The translations under genes were made by a program, and so were the position numbers. This document shows positions 9,677-17,671 of a DNA stretch of 35,824 nt, piece after piece. The stretch lies in the NCBI GenBank assembly GCA_030431515.1, contig JAUIIX010000031.1, forward strand, positions 1 to 35,824, in the 5' to 3' direction. The stretch's first letter is position 1. The number at the start of each line of letters is the position of its first letter. The DNA is from a bacterium. Lineage in GTDB: Bacteria > Bacteroidota > Ignavibacteria > Kapaibacteriales > UBA2268. Below the pieces are notes generated by a model, which saw only the letters and a list, made by a program, of their open reading frames with translations, made no database searches and was not told where the DNA came from.

Positions 9677-11516
9677 TTATTGTTTCATTTCTTTTTAAAA
9701 GAGTAGCTTTATTTTTGTTGTCTCTTTGCATAATTTTTTTAAATTGCTCTTCATCTAATTCTAATACCTCTGAATCAATTTCTTCATCATATTTATTATT
9801 ATTCTTTTCAATTTCAATAGATAATAATGCTTGATGAACATCTTCTTTAGGATATTTTAATTCAATACTTTTGTCCTTTGCCAATTTTTCATTTATATCA
9901 TTTCGGAAAAAAAGTAATCCAGAAATAATATCTTTATATTCTTCTTCTACTTCATTATTAGAATTAATAAAGTCAAGAATATCTTCTTCATCTGCTTCTA
10001 AAAATATTTGATATATTCTTTTTGCTTTTTTGGTAAAGAAAGAATCTTCTCCAAGTTCATATTCTTCAACTATTTCATGAAAATCTTCGTAGTTATTTAG
10101 AATGTATTTTAATATGATTATTTCAGAATCTAATAAATCGTTAATTTTATTAGCGAATGTTTCAATAGATTCACGTGCATCTTCTTTATATGATGCTTGT
10201 GACAGAGTTTTATCAAAATTTTTACGCCGCTCTTTTTTCTCAATATTTACTTTTTCTGCATAAACATTTGTAATTTGAGTTTCGGATAATTTTAATATAT
10301 CTGATGCTCTTTTTATATAAAAGTCATGTTTTAATCTATCTGGTATTAATTTAATAGAGTTAACAATACCACGAAGTAAATCTGCTTGATAATTAGGATT
10401 GTTCAAATCTTTAGAAGTAGATATTCTAAACTCAATAAAATCTATTGCTTTAGTTACATATTGATTGAAAGTATTTTTACCATAGTGATGTATAATTGAA
10501 TCAGGGTCTTCCCCATCTGGTAATTGCACTAATTTTATATTAATATTATTCTGTAAAGCCAAATCCATTACTTTATTAGCTGCATTGATTCCTGCTTTAT
10601 CAGAATCAAAAATTATATATAAGTTTTGTGAATGTCTTGAAATTATCCTTAACTGATGTTCACTTAAAGCAGTACCAGATGAAGCAATTACATTTTTTAC
10701 TCCATATTGATTAAGAGAAATGACATCTAAATAACCTTCTACTAAAATTGCTTGGTCAAGGTTATTTATCTCTCTTTTAGATTCATATAAACCGTACAAC
10801 AATTTAGACTTATCATAAATTAGATTTTGAGGTGAATTGATATATTTTGCAGATTTTTCATCATTTTTAATAATTCTGCCACCTAATCCTACTACTCTTC
10901 CTAAGTCATCTCTAATTGGAAATATTATTCTATTTCTATAAGCATCATATACTTTATTGTTTTTACTTTTGATTAATCCAGCTTCAATTAAAAGTTCGTC
11001 TTCAAATTCATATTTTTTTAGATAATTATATAATTCATTCCAAGAATCAGATGCATAACCTATTTGAAATTCAACTATTGATTCATTTGAAATTCCTCTA
11101 TTAAATAAATAGTGATATGCTTCGCCTTGCTTTTTTAATAGATTATTATGGAAGAAATCTGAAGCAATTGTAATGGCTTTTCTAATATTATCAATTTTGT
11201 CTAAGTTAGTTTTTACAGATTGGTTTTTAGTTAATTCAATTCCTGCTTTGTCAGCCAGAAATTCTATTGATTCACCAAAACTCATATTATGAAATTGCTG
11301 TACGAAAGCAAAAACATCTCCACCTTTTCCAGAAGAAAAATCTTTGAAGAATTGTTTATCACGAGAAACAACAAAAGAAGGAGTTTTTTCGTTAGTAAAT
11401 GGTGATAATGCCTTAAAATCTCTACCTGCACTTTTTAATGAAGGTAGATTTTCTCTGACAATATCCACTATATCGATATTCTCTTTAATCCTATTTATTG
11501 TTTCTTTATCGTACAT
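9669..11516 (-). CDS. dnaG: DNA primase without zinc ligands
   Basis: DnaG makes RNA primers for replication with DnaB at the fork. The protein is 615 residues (E. coli 581). The N-terminal region aligns with the CHC2 zinc-binding domain (FKALSPFTNEKTPSF, then KQFFKDFSSGKGGD), but all four ligands are replaced: S38, T41, D59 and S62 stand where Cys, His, Cys, Cys normally sit. The catalytic core is intact. The TOPRIM motifs EGYLDV and FDSDKAG are present, and TALSEHQLRII lies between them. The C-terminal ~170 residues would bind the helicase. The same zinc-free pattern occurs in many Bacteroidota primases, so this is a lineage trait rather than damage. The ATG abuts the aspA-like stop codon with no gap. 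Confidence 0.95.
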   Translation of the reverse strand: MYDKETINRIKENIDIVDIVRENLPSLKSAGRDFKALSPFTNEKTPSFVVSRDKQFFKDFSSGKGGDVFAFVQQFHNMSFGESIEFLADKAGIELTKNQSVKTNLDKIDNIRKAITIASDFFHNNLLKKQGEAYHYLFNRGISNESIVEFQIGYASDSWNELYNYLKKYEFEDELLIEAGLIKSKNNKVYDAYRNRIIFPIRDDLGRVVGLGGRIIKNDEKSAKYINSPQNLIYDKSKLLYGLYESKREINNLDQAILVEGYLDVISLNQYGVKNVIASSGTALSEHQLRIISRHSQNLYIIFDSDKAGINAANKVMDLALQNNINIKLVQLPDGEDPDSIIHHYGKNTFNQYVTKAIDFIEFRISTSKDLNNPNYQADLLRGIVNSIKLIPDRLKHDFYIKRASDILKLSETQITNVYAEKVNIEKKERRKNFDKTLSQASYKEDARESIETFANKINDLLDSEIIILKYILNNYEDFHEIVEEYELGEDSFFTKKAKRIYQIFLEADEEDILDFINSNNEVEEEYKDIISGLLFFRNDINEKLAKDKSIELKYPKEDVHQALLSIEIEKNNNKYDEEIDSEVLELDEEQFKKIMQRDNKNKATLLKRNETISV

Positions 11517-13361
11517 TTAAATCTTACCAATCAAATTTTCAGGTTTTAAGATTTCGTCAAGTTGCTCACGAGTTAATAATTTTCTTTCTAATACAATACC
11601 AATTATACTTTTATCCATTTCAAGTGCTTCTTTAGCTATTGATGACGAAGTTTCGTATCCTAATATTGGATTTAAGAAAGTTACAATTCCAATACTATTT
11701 TCAACCATACTTCTACAAACTTCTCTATTTGCGGTAATACCATCTACGCATTTTGTTTTTAAAACTACCATTCCATTTTTAAGAGAATCCATCATTTCGA
11801 ATAAACTAACTGCGATTATTGGCTCCATTACGTTTAATTCAAGTTGACCTGCTTCAGATGCCATTGTTATTGTTAATTCTTTACCTATGCAGTTGAAAGC
11901 AATTTGATTTACAACTTCTGGGATAACAGGGTTAACTTTACCAGGCATAATTGATGAACCTGGTTGCATTTTTGGAAGATTAATTTCATTAAATCCAGCT
12001 CTTGGACCTGAACTTAGAAGTCTTAAATCATTACAAATTTTTGATAATTTAACAGATAGTCTTTTTAAAACTGATGCAAAAATTACAAATGCTCCTGTAT
12101 CTTGAGTTGCTTCTATGTAATTTTCGGATTTTCTTAATTTTATTCCAGTAATTTTAGATAAATGTTTGATTACTAAATCTCTATATTCAGAACTTGCATT
12201 AATTCCAGTTCCAATTGCAGTTCCCCCAATATTCAATTCAAAAAGAAGTTGAACATTCACATCTATTCTAGATAATTCTTCTTCAAGTGTACAAGCATAA
12301 GCTTCAAAACTTTGTCCTAAAGTCATAGGTACTGCATCTTGTAATTGAGTTCTTCCCATTTTAATTACATCTGCAAATTCTTTACCTTTTTCTCTAAATG
12401 ATTCTACTAAATTCTGCAATGCTGCTTTCAATTTAATTGTTTTATAATAACAAGCAATTTTAATTGCATTAGGATAAATATCATTTGTAGATTGAGATAA
12501 GTTGATATGATTATTAGGATGACAATGGTCATAATCCCCTTTTTCATAACCCATTATTTCTAAAGCACGATTCGCAATTACTTCATTGGCATTCATATTT
12601 GTTGAAGTTCCTGCACCACCTTGGATTACATCTACAATAAAGTGAGTGTGAAATTTTCTATTTACAATCTCGTTACATGCTTTAATAATAGCTTTATACA
12701 TTTTTTCTGGAATTAAGCCAATATCATAATTGGCTTTACAAGCCGCTTTTTTAATTTGAATTAAAGCTATAATCAAATCAGTGTAATGATTTATAGAAAC
12801 GCCTGTAATAGGGAAATTTTCCTTTGCTCTTAAAGTTTGAATACCATAGTAAGCTTCATCGGGAACTTCTCTTTCGCCAAGTAAATCATGCTCTAATCGT
12901 GTCTTACCAGAAATATATTGGGTAGCAGTTCCTGTTGCATCAGTTGATGCTTTTTTTAGTCTTCTAGAAATTACTTTAGATATTTGAGTCAGAACTTTAG
13001 AAATAAGTCTTGGTTGTTCATCAAAAAGTTTATCAAAATCTGATTTATGTAATCTTAATAAAGTAGATTCCTTTTTAATTCTTGCACTACTTGAATGAGG
13101 ATAATCATCTAATAATCCACCTTCACCAAAGAAATCAGAAGTTTGAAAAGTTGTGATTAAGACTTCTCTACCAGGTGGAATTGTTTGAAGTAATTCTATT
13201 TGACCTTTTTCAAGGATATAAAAATATTGTCTTTTGTCATTAGCTTTAAATAAATATTCTTCACTTTTTGCAATTATTCTTTCAAATGATTTTGAAATTA
13301 AACTTAATTCTTCATTGTTAAGTGTTTTAAAAATTTCAACTTTTTCTAATATATTTTGCAT
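11517..13361 (-). CDS. Cyclic-nucleotide-binding domain fused to aspartate ammonia-lyase
   Basis: Residues ~1-135 form a CAP_ED-type cyclic-nucleotide-binding domain. It shows FYILEKGQIELL and then a phosphate-binding cassette around 78-96 (FGEGGLL, G79/E80). The cassette Arg that contacts the cyclic phosphate in CRP is His (H89), so ligand binding is uncertain. A linker (~136-152) leads to a complete lyase from ~154, beginning RLEHDLLGEREVPDEAYYG. The lyase carries the family signature GSSIMPGKVNP (468-478) and EAGQLELNVMEP, which favour AspA (aspartate to fumarate plus ammonia) over fumarase. E. coli AspA is ~478 residues with no such domain. I infer ligand-gated or localised aspartate breakdown. 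The gene is 3 bases after the metallopeptidase gene and abuts dnaG. Confidence 0.9.
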   Translation of the reverse strand: MQNILEKVEIFKTLNNEELSLISKSFERIIAKSEEYLFKANDKRQYFYILEKGQIELLQTIPPGREVLITTFQTSDFFGEGGLLDDYPHSSSARIKKESTLLRLHKSDFDKLFDEQPRLISKVLTQISKVISRRLKKASTDATGTATQYISGKTRLEHDLLGEREVPDEAYYGIQTLRAKENFPITGVSINHYTDLIIALIQIKKAACKANYDIGLIPEKMYKAIIKACNEIVNRKFHTHFIVDVIQGGAGTSTNMNANEVIANRALEIMGYEKGDYDHCHPNNHINLSQSTNDIYPNAIKIACYYKTIKLKAALQNLVESFREKGKEFADVIKMGRTQLQDAVPMTLGQSFEAYACTLEEELSRIDVNVQLLFELNIGGTAIGTGINASSEYRDLVIKHLSKITGIKLRKSENYIEATQDTGAFVIFASVLKRLSVKLSKICNDLRLLSSGPRAGFNEINLPKMQPGSSIMPGKVNPVIPEVVNQIAFNCIGKELTITMASEAGQLELNVMEPIIAVSLFEMMDSLKNGMVVLKTKCVDGITANREVCRSMVENSIGIVTFLNPILGYETSSSIAKEALEMDKSIIGIVLERKLLTREQLDEILKPENLIGKI

Positions 13362-13364
13362 TTT

Positions 13365-14087
13365 TTATTCGCTATATAGTGTTAAAATAAAGGAATTCTC
13401 TTTAAGCCAGAGATTACTTTCCTTTGAATTGATGTCATATTTATCAATTAATTCATAGAATCGTTTTGAATGATTAAATTCCAAAGTATGAACTAATTCA
13501 TGTATAAAAACAGAGTTTATTACTTCGTAAGGTGCCATAGCTAATCTCCATGATAAGTTAATAGTACCTTTTGTAGAACATGAACCCCATCTTTTTTGAG
13601 CGTTTGATAATTTAATACTTTCGTAATTAAAGATATCGAAAGAATCATTTTTTATCAAATTGTTATTTATATATTTAATGAACTCTGATTTTATAAGATA
13701 TTTAATACAATTATTAATATTCTTATGACTTGAAATGTAAATATTTTTAATATTAACTTTATTTTCAATTCTATAATTCTTGTAATTTTTTATATCATTC
13801 TTTATTTGAATATTAAATAGTTCACCAAATAAAAATAATTTATTATAAGAAATTATATCATCATAAAATTCATTTTTGGACTCTAATTTTTCTTTTAGAT
13901 GTTTTAAAATCCATTTTTTATGTTTTTCAATAATTGAATTATAATCTTTATCTTTGAAATGAAGCGGAACTCTTAATTCAACTTCATTTTTACTATTAAT
14001 TTTAACTAAATAGGACTTTCTATTTGACTTAATAATATTAACAATGAAGTTAGAAGAATCGCTCAATTTAATCTTATAAAAATTCAA
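13365..14087 (-). CDS. YgjP-like (DUF45) zinc metallopeptidase
   Basis: The C-terminal half carries the YgjP/SprT-like zinc site: RWGSCSTKGTINLSWRL (167-182), then HELVH at 196-200 with H206 as probable third ligand (HELVHTLEFNH). The N-terminal ~110 residues are the beta-rich region common to this family, containing KSNRKSYLVKI and ELRVP. The natural substrate of the family is poorly known. There is no signal peptide, so it should be cytoplasmic. No ATG is available near the start. TTG at 14087 is the longest reading, but the promoter element at 14099-14106 puts the expected transcript start near 14092, so TTG at 14066 is a good alternative. It heads the run that continues with the AspA fusion and dnaG. 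Confidence 0.8.
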   Translation of the reverse strand: MNFYKIKLSDSSNFIVNIIKSNRKSYLVKINSKNEVELRVPLHFKDKDYNSIIEKHKKWILKHLKEKLESKNEFYDDIISYNKLFLFGELFNIQIKNDIKNYKNYRIENKVNIKNIYISSHKNINNCIKYLIKSEFIKYINNNLIKNDSFDIFNYESIKLSNAQKRWGSCSTKGTINLSWRLAMAPYEVINSVFIHELVHTLEFNHSKRFYELIDKYDINSKESNLWLKENSFILTLYSE

Positions 14088-14098
14088 TAAATATTATA

Positions 14099-14129
14099 CA
14101 AAAATAATAAAATTTGGAGTAATAATCAA
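14099..14129 (-). promoter_or_regulatory. Bacteroidota-type promoter TTG-N20-TATTTTTG
   Basis: On the minus strand, TTG (14129-14127), a 20-base spacer and TATTTTTG (14106-14099) fit both boxes of the Bacteroidota consensus (TTG-N17-23-TAnnTTTG). The element lies between the lipoprotein gene and the metallopeptidase gene, indicating a new transcription unit for the metallopeptidase-aspA-dnaG run. Confidence 0.6.
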
Positions 14130-14154
14130 TATATTAATTAGAAATGTATTAACA

Positions 14155-14910
14155 TTATTTAATATTTAATGTTATGTCGCAGTTGTTTTTAATTATAACA
14201 CCATTTTGAGATTCAAAAATGATTGAAGGGTTGAATGTACCTACATCTTTTCCATATACTTTAAATTCAATATTTGAATTTGAATTTGCTTGTATCCATT
14301 TACCAAAACTAAGATTTGATAATAATTTAATATTATTATCATCATCATTAACTATAGATACTTTTTCGATTTTTCGAGGATAATTACTATAATTATAAAT
14401 TTTAACTTCGATTACCATAGAGTCATTTTTAGTTAAGTCAATATTTCCATAATCTTTTACCATTATATCTGGAACTATAGATTTAACAAATAGATTGTAA
14501 GTTGAATCATTTTGAATAACAATGTTATCTGTAGATATACCTACGTTTTTTTGAGAATGATTTATATATAGATTAAGACTTTTATTAGTATCAGGTTGAA
14601 TATAAATATCATTTAAATCTTGTAATGGATCGAAAAAGAAAAACGAAGGTTGGCTATTTAAAACACTGGCTAACTTAATATATTTAATATTGATAACTTT
14701 ATCAGTAATGTTTTTTATTCTAAATAATTCTTTGTTGAATGCATCTTTTTCTACAAAACCAAAATCAATTGTATCAACTGAAACAACAATATTTTTTTTG
14801 ATTTTATACTCATATTGTATATCTCTTGGTACATCAATATCAGTAGGAGATTGACAAGAAATAAATATAAGTAATATGAAAATATAATATTTGAGTTTAT
14901 TCAATATCAT
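14155..14910 (-). CDS. Lipoprotein with ASPM/Hydin-like beta-sandwich domains
   Basis: The 251-residue product begins with a lipoprotein signal (hydrophobic residues 8-17, then FISC with C19 as the lipidated Cys). The mature part contains two segments resembling Ig-like choice-of-anchor D / ASPM-SPD-2-Hydin domains: VDTIDFGFVEKDAFNKELFR (45-64) with an IKNITDKVINIKYIK strand pair, and a second around 153-250 (DYGNIDLTKNDSMVIEVKIYN). The start overlaps the anti-sigma/beta-barrel gene by 14 bases, so the two are translationally coupled. I infer a membrane-anchored periplasmic or surface partner of that signalling protein; no enzyme motif is visible. The operon ends here, 67 bases before the next unit. 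Confidence 0.7.
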   Translation of the reverse strand: MILNKLKYYIFILLIFISCQSPTDIDVPRDIQYEYKIKKNIVVSVDTIDFGFVEKDAFNKELFRIKNITDKVINIKYIKLASVLNSQPSFFFFDPLQDLNDIYIQPDTNKSLNLYINHSQKNVGISTDNIVIQNDSTYNLFVKSIVPDIMVKDYGNIDLTKNDSMVIEVKIYNYSNYPRKIEKVSIVNDDDNNIKLLSNLSFGKWIQANSNSNIEFKVYGKDVGTFNPSIIFESQNGVIIKNNCDITLNIK

Positions 14911-16081
14911 ATTTCATCCCGACATTTAAGCCACTTTTTGTAGAGTTAAATGTACTTCCACCATGGAAATATGTTAAGTTAGAAATTTCACCACCTGTGT
15001 ATAAGTACCATTTATTGTTTAATCTAAATTGAACAGCAATTTCACCTCTTGTAACTGGACCTAAGTTATTACCACCAATAAATGCTTTAGTGTAAAGTCT
15101 AAATCTATCATTAAATTCAATTGGAAGATAATATTTAGTAGATACTCCAAAATAATAAGCATTGAAATATTGTTGATATTTAATAGTTAAGTCATTTTGA
15201 ACGAATTGATACTTCTGGGCAAAGCTCTCTGAACCAGCTTCTATACCTACATCTATATTATCACTATATTCATAATATATTGATATTGAAGAGATATTAA
15301 ATTGATTAGTTTCAGGATTTTGAAAATTTAAATCTAAATTATTATTCGCAAAGGATTTTCTAATATCTATATTTAACTTATCGTAAAATGAGCTAAAATC
15401 TTCCTCGTTTCCATAAATTTTTCTTAATTTATATTTTTTATTTTTTGGTAATTCGAAATTTTGAGAATTTGTAGAGTTAAATATATTTGATTTAACTAAT
15501 TGATTTTCTGAATCAATTTTAGTATCAAAGTTAGAAACAAGATCATTATTAGAATTAATGTTAGTATTTTCTGAAGACTCTTCCTTTGTATTATAATTGA
15601 CATTACTATTTTGTAATCTATTTATATTGTACGAGTTAAAATTAGTATATTCCTGAATATTATTAATTTCATTTACATAAATATCTTGTAAATTAGGTAA
15701 ATCAATGGAAGATGAAACTTTATTGTAATTTAAATTTGCAAGTTCTTTGTTTTCTGTATTGACATTATTGTCATTAATCCCAAAGTAATATCCAACTGTT
15801 GTTGCTACTACAATTGCTGTAGATATAGATGAAATTATAAATGACTTAGATTTCCAGAATATGAATCCCAAACCAGAAGTTGCCAATATTTTTGATTTTA
15901 AGAAAGCAGGTGGTTGTTCTACTATTTTTCCATAAACATTCTTCATTTTTAAATGATAATTAAATTCATCCTGCAATTCAGGATTTTGATTAATAATATT
16001 TAAAATTTCAGAGGATTCGGTTGCATCTAACTCTCCATCCACTAAAGCAATGATTTTTTCAATTAGTATGTCATTATTCAT
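14897..16081 (-). CDS. Putative dual-membrane-spanning anti-sigma factor with C-terminal beta-barrel
   Basis: This 394-residue protein has four parts. Residues 1-60 resemble a short anti-sigma domain (IIALVDGELDATESSEI, then NPELQDEF) without the HxxxCxxC zinc motif. Residues ~80-101 are a membrane helix. Residues ~102-258 are a low-complexity Asn/Ser-rich linker. Residues ~260-394 show alternating amphipathic strands rich in Tyr/Phe/Gly, such as LTIKYQQYFNAYYFGVSTKY and KWYLYTGGEISNL, like an 8-stranded outer-membrane barrel. It ends YDIE, so the usual terminal aromatic is not the last residue. The sigma gene is 3 bases upstream. The layout matches the dual-membrane-spanning anti-sigma (Dma) type described in Bacteroides thetaiotaomicron. 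The barrel could instead be a periplasmic beta domain. Confidence 0.7.
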   Translation of the reverse strand: MNNDILIEKIIALVDGELDATESSEILNIINQNPELQDEFNYHLKMKNVYGKIVEQPPAFLKSKILATSGLGFIFWKSKSFIISSISTAIVVATTVGYYFGINDNNVNTENKELANLNYNKVSSSIDLPNLQDIYVNEINNIQEYTNFNSYNINRLQNSNVNYNTKEESSENTNINSNNDLVSNFDTKIDSENQLVKSNIFNSTNSQNFELPKNKKYKLRKIYGNEEDFSSFYDKLNIDIRKSFANNNLDLNFQNPETNQFNISSISIYYEYSDNIDVGIEAGSESFAQKYQFVQNDLTIKYQQYFNAYYFGVSTKYYLPIEFNDRFRLYTKAFIGGNNLGPVTRGEIAVQFRLNNKWYLYTGGEISNLTYFHGGSTFNSTKSGLNVGMKYDIE

Positions 16082-16084
16082 AAA

Positions 16085-16657
16085 TTATTCCAATAAAAAG
16101 TTTATTTCTTTAGAATAAGGAGACAAAACTTTTCTTAATTTTTCTTTTGCTCTATGGATTCTTATTCTAACAACAGGTAAAGTAATATCAAGCATTTCAG
16201 CAATTTCTGAATAAGAGAAGTTTAAAAACTCTTTTAATATCAAAGATTCTCTATATTCAAACGCTAGACTATCTAATGCAATACTTATAATTTCATTTAA
16301 TTCTTTGTCATCTCGTTTTTGATTTGAGATTAAATGAAAATCTTCAACATACACCATAGTGTTTCTAATATTGTCTTTTTCATTTAAGCACAAGTTTCGT
16401 GCAACTCTAATAACGTAACCAGCAAAATTAGTCATAACTTTGCCTTCTTTTGAAGCTTCTATCACTCTGAGAAAAGTTTCTTGAAAAATATCACTCGAAG
16501 AATTTTCATTAGATAATATTTTTTTACAATAATTATATAAAATTATTGAATATCTAGAATATAACTCTTCAAATGCTGATTTTGCAACACTTTTCTTGCT
16601 ATTTGCAAGTAATGAGAATAGCTCTTCATCTGAAATATTTGAAAATTGTATTTTCAT
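16085..16657 (-). CDS. ECF-type RNA polymerase sigma factor
   Basis: The 190-residue protein has sigma region 2 (FEELYSRYSIILYNYCKKIL, SSSDIFQETFLRVIE, then FAGYVIRVARNLCLN) and region 4 (LAFEYRESLILKEFLNFSYS, EIAEMLDITLPVVRIRIHRA), with no region 1.1 or 3, as expected of group 4 sigma factors. A TTG at 16666 would add three residues; the ATG at 16657 is preferred. It is followed after 3 bases by the anti-sigma/beta-barrel gene, the usual sigma/anti-sigma order. The target promoters are unknown. The upstream region shares a 9-bp inverted repeat with the divergent glycosyltransferase gene and lacks a clear TAnnTTTG box, which would be compatible with autoregulation. Confidence 0.92.
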   Translation of the reverse strand: MKIQFSNISDEELFSLLANSKKSVAKSAFEELYSRYSIILYNYCKKILSNENSSSDIFQETFLRVIEASKEGKVMTNFAGYVIRVARNLCLNEKDNIRNTMVYVEDFHLISNQKRDDKELNEIISIALDSLAFEYRESLILKEFLNFSYSEIAEMLDITLPVVRIRIHRAKEKLRKVLSPYSKEINFLLE

Positions 16658-16700
16658 CTTACTCAATTAACTAAATAGAGGCGATTTTGTTACATTTTTA

Positions 16701-16724
16701 TATGATTTTTTTTTCAAAATCATA
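16701..16724. repeat. 9-bp perfect inverted repeat between divergent genes
   Basis: TATGATTTT (16701-16709) and AAAATCATA (16716-16724) are separated by 6 bases. The repeat sits midway between the ECF sigma gene and the glycosyltransferase gene. It could be an operator or a small hairpin; the arms are AT-rich, so chance is not excluded. Confidence 0.4.
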
Positions 16725-16742
16725 GTTTAGAAATAAATTTAT

Positions 16743-16750
16743 TAATTTTG
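16743..16750 (+). promoter_or_regulatory. -7 element (TAATTTTG) before the glycosyltransferase gene
   Basis: TAATTTTG matches TAnnTTTG and predicts transcription from about 16757. The upstream TTG codon at 16748 lies inside this box, so it cannot be the translation start if the promoter is real. No TTG is found at the -33 distance. Confidence 0.5.
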
Positions 16751-16777
16751 AAATTACAATATAACAAAAATAATAAA

Positions 16778-17671
16778 TTGAAATATCATTTCATAATAGT
16801 TGAACATAACTCTAAAATTTACTTAGACGAATTTATAGCGTCAATTATTGGATTAATTGGTGAAATAAAGATTACAATTGTAAATAATAATTCTGATTAT
16901 AGTTTAGAAGGACTTTATAATGAATCAATTGAGATTTATAACATCAATGAAAATGTTGGCTATGGTGCTGCTATTAATAAAGTTGCTTTAGATTCTGATT
17001 CTGAATTTATTTGTATATGTAATTCTGATTTAGTTTTTTTAGAAAATAGTTTTAGTGATTTGAAAAGTTTTGTGGACAACAATTCTAATGTAAAACTTTT
17101 TGGTGGTCAACAAATTACTCCTAAAGGTGATTGGCATTATAGCTATGGAGATTATCCGAGCATTTCTCAAATTTTAAAAAATTTACTATTTTTAACTCAA
17201 ATCAATACATTATTTAAGAAAATAAAATATAAAATTAATTTTAGAGTTCGTATTAAAAAAGTAAATTATTTAGATGGTGCATTTTTAGTTGTTGAGAACA
17301 AGCTATTTAAAAGATTAAATGGTTTCGATGAGGATTACTTTTTCTATTCGGAAGATGCTGACTTTTGTTATAGAGCTAAAAAAATTGGAGAAAATTCATA
17401 TTTCACTTCAAATTTTAAAATTATTCATCATAGAGGTGCATCTTCAGATTTGAATTTGATTAATGAAAACAAAGCAATTCTATTTACAAATGCTTATAAA
17501 CTATTTCTTAAAAAACATTATTCTGAATTTTATTCAAAAATTGTAATCATATTAAATAGAGTTCAATTAACAAATTCTATTTTTGTTAATAAATTAGCAT
17601 TTTTACTAACTGGTAAACTTGAAATAAAGTCTAAAATTGAAAATATTAAAAATATTAAGAGAAACTTTTAA
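16778..17671 (+). CDS. Family 2 glycosyltransferase (rhamnosyltransferase-like)
   Basis: This is a GT-A-fold transferase acting on the cytoplasmic face of the inner membrane in surface-glycan assembly. Visible motifs are the N-terminal strand YHFIIVEHNS, NVGYGAAINK, the nucleotide-sugar/metal site ICNSDLVF, LDGAFLVVE, and the acceptor-site block GFDEDYFFYSEDADFCYRA followed by IIHHRGAS. These resemble WbbL-type rhamnosyltransferases, but the sugar cannot be fixed from sequence. I place the start at TTG 16778 (protein beginning MKYHFIIVEH) because the longer reading from 16748 begins inside the -7 promoter element and adds only Asn/Lys-rich residues. It abuts the next gene with no gap. Confidence 0.85.
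   Translation: MKYHFIIVEHNSKIYLDEFIASIIGLIGEIKITIVNNNSDYSLEGLYNESIEIYNINENVGYGAAINKVALDSDSEFICICNSDLVFLENSFSDLKSFVDNNSNVKLFGGQQITPKGDWHYSYGDYPSISQILKNLLFLTQINTLFKKIKYKINFRVRIKKVNYLDGAFLVVENKLFKRLNGFDEDYFFYSEDADFCYRAKKIGENSYFTSNFKIIHHRGASSDLNLINENKAILFTNAYKLFLKKHYSEFYSKIVIILNRVQLTNSIFVNKLAFLLTGKLEIKSKIENIKNIKRNF

Noticed and set aside
13365-14087. YgjP-like metallopeptidase as toxin, phage lysis or defence gene
   Set aside because: It lies in a housekeeping run with aspA-like and dnaG genes, has no partner antitoxin or defence gene, and shows ordinary composition.
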